Source of the DNA: Streptomyces sp. NBC_00154
GTDB taxonomy: Bacteria; Actinomycetota; Actinomycetes; Streptomycetales; Streptomycetaceae
DNA length: 64,000 nt
Direction: 5' to 3'
NCBI RefSeq assembly: GCF_026342835.1
Contig: NZ_JAPEMI010000001.1
Location: forward strand, 6,330,501-6,394,500
Both the position numbers and the translations under genes were made by a program. Under the pieces are notes generated by a model, which was not told the origin of the DNA, ran no database searches, and saw nothing but the letters and a program-made list of their open reading frames with translations. Shown here piece by piece: positions 52,144 to 62,400 of the stretch (position 1 is its first letter; every line of letters starts with the position of its first letter).

Positions 52144-54017
52144 AGCGCAAACTCCGGGTCCGCCAGGCACAGACGGTGCTGCCGTTCGGCGTCGGGGCCG
52201 TCCTCGACATCCAGGGCGAGTCCTTCGTCGCCGCCGGCATCGACGCCTGGCCGCAGCACGGCAGGACCCCCATCCCCTCCGAACGGCTCGCCGCCCGGCT
52301 CGGCACCACCGGCTTCTTCGCCGCACCCCACACCCTCAACGACCGCTACGACCAACCCGACCGTCCCGGCGCCCCCTACGTGCGCTTTCCCGGCTGGCTG
52401 TTCTGCGGCGCCTGCCGGGCCATGGTCCGTTTCCTGCGCGAGGACGAGAAGCCCGGCGAGCCGCCCGTCTGCACGGCCTGCGCCGCCGCACCCCGCCTCA
52501 CCCCGATGCGGTTCGTCCGCATCTGCCCGAACGGACATCTCGACGACGTCGACTGGTGGTACTGGGCCCACTCCAACCTCGCGCCCGAACTGCGGGACTC
52601 CTGCTCCGAAGAGAAGCAAACCTGGAAGGCACGCCGCCTCAGCTTCCTCGTCGCCGACCGGGCCTCCGGACTCGAAGCGCTCTCGGTGCGCTGCGGCGCG
52701 ACCCGTGAGAACGGCGCACCCTGCGGCGCCCGGCGCGACCTGCTCGACATCCTCGGTCCCCAGGGCGGACGCTGCTCCGGCCGCAACCCCTGGCAGCGCT
52801 GGAACGAGAGCGCCTCATGCGGCCAGCAGGTCCACATCGTGCAGCGCACCGCCGGCAACGTCTACCACCCGGTCGTCTACTCGGCGCTCGACATCCCCGA
52901 GTCCACCGACCCTTCGCAACCGGAGCAGGATGTGGCCGAGACCGTCCGAAGCCACGCCTACTGGGCCATCCTGCTCGACGCACTGGGCACGCCTCGCGCC
53001 GACCTCTTCCGCAACATGATCAAGGACGACACAGAAGCTGCCGACAGCCTCATCGACCAGCTCATCGCGGAGGCCACCGGCTCACCCGCACCCCTGTCCG
53101 CCATCCGGCCCGCCTCCGGGAAGCTCGACCTCAGCCGCGACGAATGGAACGCCTTCGCCGCCGCCCAATTCCCGGAATCTTCCAAGGAGTTCGCGGTCCG
53201 TCGCGGCAGCCTCGGCCTCGACGGCGAGACGGAGGAACCCTGGGCCACCCTCGACGCGCACATCGACGGCGTCGTCCTCGTCGACCGCCTCCGCGAGGTG
53301 CGTGCGCTGACTGGCTTCCGCCGCCACTCCCCGGGCGGCACCCTCGTCCCCTCCGACACCAGCGGCCGCCTGCGCTGGCTGCCCGCGACCGAGGTCTACG
53401 GCGAGGGCATCGTCTTCAGCCTCGGCGAGCAGCGCCTCGCCGACTGGGAACGCGACCCCCGCGTACAGGCCCACGTCCACGGCATCCGTACCGACCTCGA
53501 CGCGTCGTTCCGCGACGAACAGCTCGCCGAGACCGTCGGCGGCGAGCTCTCCCCCCGCTTCCTCCTCCTGCACACCCTCGCTCATCTGCTGATCCGCCAG
53601 CTCTCCTTCGACTCCGGCTACACCACCGCCAGCCTGCGTGAGCGCGTCTACGGCCGCCCCGAGTACGGCCAGCGCGGACTGCTGATCTACACGGCCGCCG
53701 GCGACGCCGAAGGCACCCTTGGCGGCCTCGTCCGGCAGGGCGAGGCACCGCACTTCGCTGAGACACTCGTCCGGATGCTGGAGGCGGCTGCCTGGTGCTC
53801 GGCCGACCCGCTCTGTGCCGAACACACCGGCCAGGGCCTCGGAAACCTCAACCGAGCTGCCTGCCACGCCTGCACCCTGCTCCCCGAGACGAGCTGCCAG
53901 ACCGGCAACACCCTCCTCGACCGCGCCCTGGTCGTCGGCGCCGCCGGTGTCCCCGGCTACTTCGCCGACGTTCTCACCACTAGCCGCGAAGCCGCGGCCG
54001 CCACCGCCCTGGGATGA
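52140..54017 (+). CDS. drmB: DISARM protein DrmB (DUF1998)
   Basis: 625 residues from GTG at 52140, overlapping the drmA stop (GTGA). The N-terminus VLPFGVGAVLDIQGESFVAA and an early zinc site (FCGACRAMVRFL, PVCTACAAAP) are followed by RFVRICPNGHLDDVDWWYWA. The C-terminal DUF1998 part reads FLLLHTLAHLLIRQLSFDSG, RGLLIYTAAGDAEGTLGGLV, with CSADPLCAEHTGQGLGNLNR and CHACTLLPETSC. DrmB partners DrmA in all DISARM classes. Confidence 0.88.
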   Translation: MKRKLRVRQAQTVLPFGVGAVLDIQGESFVAAGIDAWPQHGRTPIPSERLAARLGTTGFFAAPHTLNDRYDQPDRPGAPYVRFPGWLFCGACRAMVRFLREDEKPGEPPVCTACAAAPRLTPMRFVRICPNGHLDDVDWWYWAHSNLAPELRDSCSEEKQTWKARRLSFLVADRASGLEALSVRCGATRENGAPCGARRDLLDILGPQGGRCSGRNPWQRWNESASCGQQVHIVQRTAGNVYHPVVYSALDIPESTDPSQPEQDVAETVRSHAYWAILLDALGTPRADLFRNMIKDDTEAADSLIDQLIAEATGSPAPLSAIRPASGKLDLSRDEWNAFAAAQFPESSKEFAVRRGSLGLDGETEEPWATLDAHIDGVVLVDRLREVRALTGFRRHSPGGTLVPSDTSGRLRWLPATEVYGEGIVFSLGEQRLADWERDPRVQAHVHGIRTDLDASFRDEQLAETVGGELSPRFLLLHTLAHLLIRQLSFDSGYTTASLRERVYGRPEYGQRGLLIYTAAGDAEGTLGGLVRQGEAPHFAETLVRMLEAAAWCSADPLCAEHTGQGLGNLNRAACHACTLLPETSCQTGNTLLDRALVVGAAGVPGYFADVLTTSREAAAATALG

Positions 54018-55132
54018 CCCGGATGACAGCCACGAACGCCCCCGTCCTCCACCCCGACCTCACCCCCGCCCAGCGCCGCTGCCTCGAAGCGCTGCCACTG
54101 ACCGGCAACCACCTCGTCAGCGGCCCGCCCGGCAGCGGCAAGAGCCTGCTCGCCGCCCACCGCGCCGTCCACCTCGCCCTCACCGGCCGCCCCACCCTGC
54201 TGCTTTCCCGCTCTAACCTGCTCCGCCAGCTCCTGCGCGACACCCTCCAGGGCCTCGCGGTCCCCAGCACGCCCGTCGAAGCCGCCACCGTCCACGGCTG
54301 GATCCACCGCCGCTTTGGCCGCGACGCACCGCGCACTGAGGACGGCTGGTTCGACTGGACGGCCCTCACGCGCCGAGCAGCCGACACCTTCGGCGAGGAC
54401 GCGACCACACCCCACCTCGTTATCGACGAAGGACAGGACCTGCCGCCGGGCTTCTACCAGGTGGCCCGCCTCACCGCCGCCTCCGTCACCGTCTTCGCCG
54501 ACGAGTGCCAGCGCCTCACCGAGACGAACTCCACCCTCACCGAGATCACCAACGCCCTCGGCCGAACCACCAAGCGCGTCGAGGTCGACGGCAACCACCG
54601 CAACACCCGCGAGATCGCCTCCCTCGCCGAGCACTTTCGCACCGGTGGCACCCGCCCCGCATTCCCCGCCCGCAGCGGCTCCCTGCCCGTCATCCGCCAC
54701 TACTCCGGCTCGCTGGACCTCAGCGACGACATAGCCACCATGGCGCGCCGGCAACCGCAGCAGCGCATCGGCGTGATCGTCAACTCCCTGCGCACCGCCG
54801 CCGATCTGCAGCGCCGCCTCGAAAGGGAGGGACTCGCCCACGAGCCCCAGCTCTACAGCTCAGCGGCACAGTCAGGCCGCTACCGCGACCTCGACCTCGC
54901 CCGCCCCGGCGTCGTCCTCGTCCACCGCGCCAGCGCCAAGGGCCTCGACTTCGACACCGTGGTCATCGCCGACACCGAAACCGACGCCGCCACCGATCCC
55001 ACCGCCGCCGACCTGCGCATGGCCTACTACGTCATGATCACCCGCGCCCGCCACCGCCTCGTCCTGGGCTGGCAGGGCACCCGGCTGCCGAGCCAACTGG
55101 AAGGGCTGCACGGGTGGGCGATGATGAAATGA
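54014..55132 (+). CDS. SF1 helicase-like protein in the drmC position
   Basis: 372 residues from ATG at 54014, overlapping the drmB stop (ATGA). Walker A LVSGPPGSGKSLLAAHRAVH (34-53), Walker B HLVIDEGQDLPPGFYQVARL (about 136-155), VDGNHRNTREIASLA, VLVHRASAKGLDFDTVVIAD and YYVMITRARHRLVLGW. This is a minimal UvrD-type SF1 ATPase. Class 1 DISARM usually has DrmC, a phospholipase-D nuclease, here; no HxK motif is present. It is tightly coupled to drmAB and is the last gene of the plus-strand unit. Confidence 0.75.
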   Translation: MTRMTATNAPVLHPDLTPAQRRCLEALPLTGNHLVSGPPGSGKSLLAAHRAVHLALTGRPTLLLSRSNLLRQLLRDTLQGLAVPSTPVEAATVHGWIHRRFGRDAPRTEDGWFDWTALTRRAADTFGEDATTPHLVIDEGQDLPPGFYQVARLTAASVTVFADECQRLTETNSTLTEITNALGRTTKRVEVDGNHRNTREIASLAEHFRTGGTRPAFPARSGSLPVIRHYSGSLDLSDDIATMARRQPQQRIGVIVNSLRTAADLQRRLEREGLAHEPQLYSSAAQSGRYRDLDLARPGVVLVHRASAKGLDFDTVVIADTETDAATDPTAADLRMAYYVMITRARHRLVLGWQGTRLPSQLEGLHGWAMMK

Positions 55133-55178
55133 GGTGAGGGTGGGGAGTGGCTTGACCGGCCGGTTGCCGTCAGGAACG

Positions 55179-55268
55179 TTATTCGCACCAGGTGCCGAGC
55201 AGTTCGGTCTGGGCGAACGGGTGCAGCCCGTCACCGTACTCCCGGAGTCGAGCCCACGTGGTATTCAT
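55179..55268 (-). CDS. Possible 29-residue peptide
   Basis: ATG at 55268 with GGAGG about 12 bases upstream; product MNTTWARLREYGDGLHPFAQ ending TELLGTWCE. The frame stays open to 55442. It lies in the gap between the convergent helicase genes. Weak evidence. Confidence 0.3.
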   Translation of the reverse strand: MNTTWARLREYGDGLHPFAQTELLGTWCE

Positions 55269-55419
55269 GGCTGGGGAGTTCCTCCGGACCGGCACGATCA
55301 CCGACGTCTGCGATGGCGCACCCTGCAAGGCCGAACCCAGGGGCTGACGGGTCTCCCAGGTGTCGCCCTCGATCTGGACACCCCACCGGCAGCGGTGGAG
55401 CAGGGCGGCAGGAGATCGT

Positions 55420-57294
55420 TCAGCGCACCACGACCGGCACATTGTTAGCGGTCATGTACTTCTCGAGATCCCGTACATGTTCTTGGTCGACGGCGAAGGC
55501 CAGGAGGCGGCGGGCGCGGGTGGCTGCCACGTAGTAGACGCGCAAGTTCTCGGCCATCTCGTCTGCGATCCCGGCGCGCTGTCCGCTGGTCCAGGTTTCG
55601 ATCAGAGCGTCCGGGCGGCGACCCGCCTCCTTGCCCGGCCGCCTCGTGGAGGGCAGGAGGACGAGGACGGCGTCGAACTGCTCACCTTTTACCCCGTGGA
55701 TCGTGTTGCTGTGCAATGAGCGTACTTGGGCATGCTGTTTCCTGCCAGCTCCGGCGAGTTGCAGGGCAGGCTTCGACTTCTTGGCGCTCGTGCACGAGAA
55801 CGCCCTGTTGACAACAGGTTCCCTGCCCTCTCCCAGGGGGAGGGCCGAGAGGGCTTGGAATGCGCTCCTGCTCCAGTCGCCGGCTGGCTGCTCCAGTGCG
55901 GGCAGCGAGTGGAGGAGGATCTGGGACGCCGCCCGAAGTTCCAACGCGGTGAGGCCGTGCCGCTCCAGATGCTCAGTTTCTGGAACGTCCACGCCCCCCA
56001 GCCAGTGGTGCCGGATCGCCTCACTGAAGATCTTCTCTGCTCTCTCGCGCTGCTTCCTCTCAACGCCGGGGTTGCGCAGTATCGCGGTCGCCCACACGAG
56101 TGCCCCCAACTGTGACGATGGCGGATCCTCCTTCACGCTGGTGAACGCCGACGAGAGAGTTGCGCGACTGTAGGCGAGGACCATGCGCTGTGCGGGATCC
56201 CGGATTCCCAGGCGATCGGCCTCTTCCTCGAATTGCCGGAGCGCTTCACCGGTGCCTGAGCGTGAGGTTCCTAGAAGTAGAACGGGGTTGTACTCACCAT
56301 GGTGATCACCCACGGCGATGTCGGCGGGCGCACTCGACGGACGCAGAGTTCGCGCGAGATCGCAGATGATCTGCGTACTGCGCCAGTTGTGGCTGAGCCG
56401 TTGGTCGGCGGGTGGCAAGGGGATGCTTGCCACGGGAACGCCGGCGTTGGCACCTGGCTCACGGAATCCGTAGATGCGCTGGTCAGGATCCCCGACGGTG
56501 AGCAAGGGAACGCTTCGGTCGGACAGCAGGCCGAGGATGCTCCGGTCTTCCGACGATAGATCCTGGGACTCATCAACGATGATCTCTGCGAAGCGCGAGG
56601 CCAGGAGCGCGGCGATGCGTGGCCCTCGCCTTTTGTCGCTGAGCATGTACAGGGCGATGTCGCGCAGCTGTTCACCTGCGATGAAGCCCTCCGCCCAGAG
56701 CCGAGACATCTGATTCCGGGCCCAGTGAAGGAGATTGTTCGTCCTCTCTGGATCGTCGGCCAGCCAGTGGGGGATCTTCTTCCACTTCGGGTTCGCTATC
56801 CGGGCCAACTCGCCTGGGGCCAGCGTGAAATGGAAGTCCTCGAGGCTGATGCCTCCTGTGCGTGCCTTGGGGTGGTCGTTCCAGGATTCAAGCCTGCGCC
56901 ACCGCTGCCCGTCCCGGGACCTGATGTGCGGGCGAACCACATGTGTCCACAGGAAGCGGTCGAACGTGCCGATGAAGTACGGGTATTCGGCAAGTTCGGG
57001 GCGGCCTTCTTGGGCACACCGCTGGGCCACTTCGGCGGCTGCTGCTTTGGTGAAGGACACCACGGCTCTGCCCTGACGTGGGCCGATGGGGCGGTTCAGG
57101 TGCCGGTCGATGATCGTCCGTGTTTTCCCGGCCCCGGGACAGGCCTCGACTTGGACAATTCGCCCCGGCCCGCAGGGGAGATTTACGAGCATGCGCTGGG
57201 CGGCGCGGGCCGCCTCGCGGAGCTGTTCCAGATCGATATTGTCACGGGGGCCACGCGCCACCGGGGTCGAGGCAACGAGTTCAGGAGCGCTCAT
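55420..57294 (-). CDS. UvrD-like helicase, Gabija GajB-type
   Basis: 624 residues from ATG at 57294, which overlaps the 3' end of the OLD-type gene by 14 bases. Walker A VEACPGAGKTRTIIDRHL (49-66), FTKAAAAEVAQRC, Walker B EIIVDESQDLSSEDRSILGL (about 240), TVGDPDQRIYGFREPG, HNWRSTQIICDLA, SNTIHGVKGEQFDAVLVLLP and VYYVAATRARRLLAFAV. In Gabija, GajB is a UvrD-like helicase coded after the OLD nuclease GajA. Upstream in-frame codons to 57558 lie inside the nuclease gene and were not used. Confidence 0.8.
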   Translation of the reverse strand: MSAPELVASTPVARGPRDNIDLEQLREAARAAQRMLVNLPCGPGRIVQVEACPGAGKTRTIIDRHLNRPIGPRQGRAVVSFTKAAAAEVAQRCAQEGRPELAEYPYFIGTFDRFLWTHVVRPHIRSRDGQRWRRLESWNDHPKARTGGISLEDFHFTLAPGELARIANPKWKKIPHWLADDPERTNNLLHWARNQMSRLWAEGFIAGEQLRDIALYMLSDKRRGPRIAALLASRFAEIIVDESQDLSSEDRSILGLLSDRSVPLLTVGDPDQRIYGFREPGANAGVPVASIPLPPADQRLSHNWRSTQIICDLARTLRPSSAPADIAVGDHHGEYNPVLLLGTSRSGTGEALRQFEEEADRLGIRDPAQRMVLAYSRATLSSAFTSVKEDPPSSQLGALVWATAILRNPGVERKQRERAEKIFSEAIRHHWLGGVDVPETEHLERHGLTALELRAASQILLHSLPALEQPAGDWSRSAFQALSALPLGEGREPVVNRAFSCTSAKKSKPALQLAGAGRKQHAQVRSLHSNTIHGVKGEQFDAVLVLLPSTRRPGKEAGRRPDALIETWTSGQRAGIADEMAENLRVYYVAATRARRLLAFAVDQEHVRDLEKYMTANNVPVVVR

Positions 57295-59290
57295 CGGACA
57301 CCTCCTCAGTGACCCAGCGCAGCGCGTCGGCCAGATACTCGGGGACAGCGAAGGAGGTGTTGGTGAAGGGCTGCGATGCACCGGCAAGGAAGTCCTGAGC
57401 AAGATCGCCCTTGCGGATCTTCTTCGAGTCAAGGAGCTTCGACATGGCCTGGGCCTGTTCGTCGGGGCTGCCCTCGCCGATGGATTTCCAGTCCTCCGCC
57501 CAGGCGCCTGGACGCTGCGGCTTCCAGGCGCGGAGCAGCAGGTCCCGGTTGACACCACCGGCTCTCAACAGTTCGGATTCCAGGGTGAACTCGTTGTGGA
57601 AGAGGTGGGCAGTGCCGGTGGCCTCGGTGTCCGTGATGAGCTGTCTGATGTCGCTGATCCGCTTTTCAGCGAGAGCCTCACGATGTTCGCGCCCGGCGTC
57701 GCCATCGGTGATGACTGCCACGCGGCGCGCAATCCGCTGGCTTGTGTCGGGGTCGGGTATGAGGAGGACTCGCAGGTAGGGGAGGAAGTCCACTCCGTCG
57801 ATCGGTACCAGGGCCGTGCCGTGGAATCGCTGAAGTCGTGCCGGGTCGTCGGCGAAGAGCGTACGGGCGAAGGCCGGCAGGACGACGGACTCGGCAATGC
57901 CCTCGACGAGGAGGACGCGCTGGCCGAAGAGCATCACGTTGCGGGTGGCGTTGAGGTAGTTGCGGATCTTGTTGCGGTCCTCGCCGGGCAGGTCGAATCT
58001 GCCTACCGAGACGGCGGTCGTCGTGAATGAGACGTCACGGGGGCGCGGCAGTCCGGCCGTCGCCGCATCGATCCCTTCGGCCGGATCGGTGGGGCTGACG
58101 GCCTCGGCAGCTTCGTCGGCCTGGGACTCCTGCAGGGTGACGGCCGGTACGGCGCGGCGCTGCAGCACTACGAGATTGCGTGGATCGACGGCCGTCGCGA
58201 CGTGCGGAGAGTGCGTAGTGACGATCACCTGGATGCGGCCGAGCCAGCCCTCTTCGTCGGTCTTCCGGAGCTGGCTCGTACGGGACTCCTCGGCCAGGTG
58301 GTCCAGGAGGATCGTCTGCAACTGGGGGTGAAGGTGTGCCTCGGGCTCCTCGACGAGGAGCAGCGTCAGATCGGCCTCGGCGGCCTTCTCCAGCTGGGTC
58401 AGCACCGTCGCCATGAACATCAGGTTGGCGTAGCCGAGGCCTGACTCGGCCAGGTCGCGAGGGTCGAGCCCCACCTGGGACATGAGGAATCGCAAGTTGC
58501 GGGCTATGGAGTTGAGGGTCGCATCGGCGAAGCCGAGATCGGCCACCTGGGGGTGCGCGCCCTCCGTGAGGCGTGTGAGACGACCCTGAACGGCCTCGGC
58601 AGCGGCCTGGAAAGGTTTCTGCTCCGCCCTCATTTGCTTGAAAGTCCCGCTGATGTTGACGAGAAACTCCTCGCGGTCGGCGTCTTCGCGGAGCAGCCGT
58701 TCGAGGATGTGCTGGATACGAGCGCCGCCAGCAGAGCCGAGCTCACGGCGGGCGTCGCGCAGCGGCGGCAGGTAGATGTGGCGGATGCGGTCACGGGCAC
58801 CCGGCTCCGGGTCGCGGTCGGCGGTATTGCCCGTGCCCGCGGTCCAGGAGCGCTTGGCCGTCCCGAGGGATGTGGCGGGCGGGTTGATCGTGAGGCGGTA
58901 GCTGATTGACTTCGGAGTCTCTCCAGAGGCAGACGACAGTGTCTGCTGCCCGCCCACGTGCCGCTCCTCGTGATCCTCGACGTAGGCCGAACTGTAGAGG
59001 TGGAGCTCAGCGGGGTTGTCGGAGAAGTAGCGGACGGTCAGGTCGATGGAGGTGCGGCAGTTCTCGTTGTGCCTTCCCTCGGCGCAGCCGTCGCGGTGGA
59101 GGTCTTCGCGGGACGGGTACAGGCTACGCTCGCGCGGATCGAGTGGCTGAGTGAGATGGCGAAGGGCATCCATGACGTTGGACTTGCCAGCGTTGTTCTC
59201 ACCGACCAGGACGGTGACGCCGGGCTGGAATGAGATCTTCGTGTCTGCGGCGGTTCGGAATCCTTGAAGGTGGAGCTGGGACAGGTACAC
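57281..59290 (-). CDS. OLD-family ATPase/TOPRIM nuclease, Gabija GajA-type
   Basis: 669 residues from GTG at 59290, chosen because GGAGAG precedes it and the product then begins VYLSQLHLQGFRT, the normal OLD start; an upstream codon at 59386 is possible. Walker A VLVGENNAGKSNVMDALRHL (28-47), signature ESGLGYANLMFMA (282-294), Walker B LLLVEEPEAHLHPQLQ (310-325), H-loop TTHSPHVA. The TOPRIM domain has LLVEGIAESVVLPAFA (Glu463) and VAVITDGDAGRE (Asp529, Asp531). GajA nicks DNA when nucleotide pools fall. It lies 125 bases after drmMI on the same strand. Confidence 0.82.
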   Translation of the reverse strand: MYLSQLHLQGFRTAADTKISFQPGVTVLVGENNAGKSNVMDALRHLTQPLDPRERSLYPSREDLHRDGCAEGRHNENCRTSIDLTVRYFSDNPAELHLYSSAYVEDHEERHVGGQQTLSSASGETPKSISYRLTINPPATSLGTAKRSWTAGTGNTADRDPEPGARDRIRHIYLPPLRDARRELGSAGGARIQHILERLLREDADREEFLVNISGTFKQMRAEQKPFQAAAEAVQGRLTRLTEGAHPQVADLGFADATLNSIARNLRFLMSQVGLDPRDLAESGLGYANLMFMATVLTQLEKAAEADLTLLLVEEPEAHLHPQLQTILLDHLAEESRTSQLRKTDEEGWLGRIQVIVTTHSPHVATAVDPRNLVVLQRRAVPAVTLQESQADEAAEAVSPTDPAEGIDAATAGLPRPRDVSFTTTAVSVGRFDLPGEDRNKIRNYLNATRNVMLFGQRVLLVEGIAESVVLPAFARTLFADDPARLQRFHGTALVPIDGVDFLPYLRVLLIPDPDTSQRIARRVAVITDGDAGREHREALAEKRISDIRQLITDTEATGTAHLFHNEFTLESELLRAGGVNRDLLLRAWKPQRPGAWAEDWKSIGEGSPDEQAQAMSKLLDSKKIRKGDLAQDFLAGASQPFTNTSFAVPEYLADALRWVTEEVSDERS

Positions 59291-59415
59291 GGTCTCTCCG
59301 GAGGACGTGATTGCTGGAGACGCGCTGAGCCAGGAGCGGGCATGGTCGGGCAGGGCCGGTCGCTGTGCCTGGTGCGGGAAGGGCACGGCACAGCGACCGA
59401 ATGGTGGCGTATCGG

Positions 59416-62400
59416 TCAGTCCCCTTCGGGCGCCGGATAGCGGGGGCCGTGGCCCGGGGGAGGGCTGAGGGTGGAGCGGTAGGCGCCGGTCCCTGCCTCG
59501 TCCAGCGGGGTTTCGAGGGTGAGGCCGGCGGCGGCCATGCGGTCGTACTCGGCGAGGACCAGGCGCTTGGTGCGGTACTCACCGAACTTGGCGATCTCGT
59601 TGTTCTTGAGGCCGCCGGATTCGGACTGGAAGGACTCCAGGATGTAGTCCGTGTCCCTGCGGTCGATGCCGTAGAGGCGGAAGAAGTACGCGTCGAGTTC
59701 CGCACGGAGCTGCGCGCGGCGGTCCTCGTCCCAGCGGAAGGGCTTGCCCTCGTCACCGAGGTCGCGGGCGAGGCCCCGCATGTCGTAGGCGGTGTAGGCG
59801 AGTTCCAGGACGCGGGGGAGGAGGAAGGGGAGGTGGAGTTCGAGGGCGGTGGGTGTCGGGACGGGGAGCTGCTTCCAGATGAACAGCCCCATGCTGACGC
59901 CGCCGATCTTCTGACGGCTGAAGTAGTCGAAGGGCAGCGAGGACTGGGCCGCGACCAGTGCGGCGACCATCGGTGCTTCGACGGAGGGCAACATTAGCGG
60001 GAACTTGTGCCCCACCGCCGTGCGCGGCAGGAAGGCGGGGATCGCGGTGCGCTCATTGGTCGAGGAGGTCACGTCACACCAGCCGCAGAGCCATTCGCGG
60101 TCCCACTTTTCCTCGGCAAGGCGCTGGGAGACGCCCTTTACCTCGACGTCACGGTTCCTACGTTGAGTCGTGATGGTGCCAGATTCCTTGATCCAGTTTA
60201 GGGGGAGCGCCATTCGCGAGGGATCGCCGAGCGCGATGGTGTCCAGGTACTTCGGCTGGTTCTGGCGGGTTACGGCAGTTGCGCTCTTCACGACATCAGC
60301 AGCGCGGTGGTTGAAGAAGTCGGCCATCTTCGCTTCGTACAGCGGCATCATTCGCTCGCCGTCCCGCTCGAAGACGTTGCCGCTCAGCTCCCACCCCTCG
60401 GCCTCCAGCAACTCGCGGCTGCGGAACAGGTCGGAGTCGTCGGTCATGTGGAAGAAGGTGGCCTTGAAACGGATGCCCCACGGGTTGCCATCGGAGCGGG
60501 TCTCGTTCCACAGCACTGGGAGGCGGCGGTGGACGGCGATGGTGAGCTCGGCGTCGCGGCGGGTGCGGAAGACGGGCAGGGTGCCGGTGTTGGGGCTGAT
60601 GAGGGCGAGGTCCGCAGGACCGAGGGCGAAGACGCGCTCGGGGTCGTCGAGGTCGGTGACATCGCCGAGGAAGAAGCCGAGGCGTGCGGCCGACTCCGTG
60701 GCGCCACGGCCCGTGAGGGTGAGAAGGGCGAACTTGTAGCGGGAGTCGACGCTCTCGAACCACTTGCCACCCTTGGGCAGGGTGGGGGACTTGGGACGGC
60801 GGTTCTCGAAGTCGTAGAGGGTCGACAGCGTGGAGCGGCGGGTGAAGTCCGAGAAGAGGTGCTGGGCGCCCGCGCCGGTGGCGATGGCGGTGGGGAGGAC
60901 GAGGCCGAGCCGGCCGTGCGGCGCTGTGATGCCGGTGAAGCGCTCGGCGAAGAGCTGGTCCGTCTGGAGCATGGTGACCCCCTTCACCGTCAGCCCGGCC
61001 GCGCACAGCGGGAAGGTGTCCGAGTCACCGGCGAAGTGGAAGGTGCCCTTGACGGTGCGGCGGGCGCGGTCGTAGGTGGCGCCCTGCCCGGGGAATTCCT
61101 CACGCCATGCGGCGATCGCCTTGCGGCGGGCCACCCCGGAGATCTCCGCGAGCTCGGGGTTCACGACGGCGAAGTACTTCTTGTCCTCGAAGTCGACCTT
61201 GTCCCACGGCGGATTGCCGATCACACAGGAGAAGCCGCCGGCCCAGCCCGTGCGCGGGTCCACATCGGGAGCGTCGGCGGAGTCGGGGACGGTGAAGACG
61301 TCCGGAAACGCTAGGTGCCAGTGGAAGAAGGAGTACTGCTGGCGCTGGCTGATGATCTCGTCGTGGGTGGCCCGCGGCACACCGTCGGAGTCGGGGTCCT
61401 GGAGGGCCGTGAAGACGTCGTGGGTGATGGCCGGAGGGGCGTCCTTGGACTTGACCCAGGTGAAGGCAGCGCACCAGGCGTCGGCAATGTGCAGCGCCCG
61501 CAGGTACGCGGCGGAGGTCTCCCACGCCCGGTAGGCGTCCTCCTTGCGGCGGACGTGGGCGAGGCTGTCGTCGGGCACGGCGGCGATCTTCTGCAGGACA
61601 GCGGCGAAGGCGGTGTTGGAGACCTTGGTCTCGGCCGCGTCGACCTCGAACAGGCCCACGTTGCCGGTGCGCTGCATCCCGTGCTCGGTCGCCAGGTGCC
61701 TGGCGAACTTCTCGTCGTCGCCCTCGATCGCCTTGAATGCCTTCTCCGGGATGCCGCCGCGCAGCACCCGGGGGGTGGCGCCGATCAGGCCGTTGCCGTG
61801 CTTGATGCGTGCGTCGAGGAAGCCGAGCGGCCGCCCCGGCTCCATGGCTTCCAGCCACAGCGAGACCTTGGCGAGTTCGACGGCCATGGGATTGAGGTCG
61901 ACACCGTAGACGCAGCGGGCCACCACTTCGTGCATGGCGTGGCGGACAGCCTCGGCGGTCGGCTCGGGGTTGCGTTCGCGGACGGACGCGAGGCGCTTGG
62001 CGATCCGGCGGGCGGCGGCGACGAGGAAGTGACCAGAACCGCAGGCGGGATCGCAGACGGTCAGGGAGAGGAGTTCGCGCTCGATGTCGGCCGTGGCGTC
62101 GGGGCGCCCGGCGGCAGCGGCCGCCTGCTCGCCGCGCTGGAGCGCGTCGTCGATGACCGGGTTGAGCGTCGAGTCGAGCAGCGCCTCGGCGAGCGGGCTC
62201 GGGGTGTAGTAACTGCCGGTCTTCTTGCGGTCGTTGCCCGTACGGTCGACGAGTTCGAAGGTGCGGTCGGCGGGGCTGTGGCGCGGTACGAGCTCCAGCA
62301 GTGCCTCGTAGACGGAGCCCAGTTCCTCGGCGCCCATACGGAGGTAGTCGACGGGCCGCCAGCGGCTGGAGCCGACGTCGCGCATGCGTGCCAGGCGACG

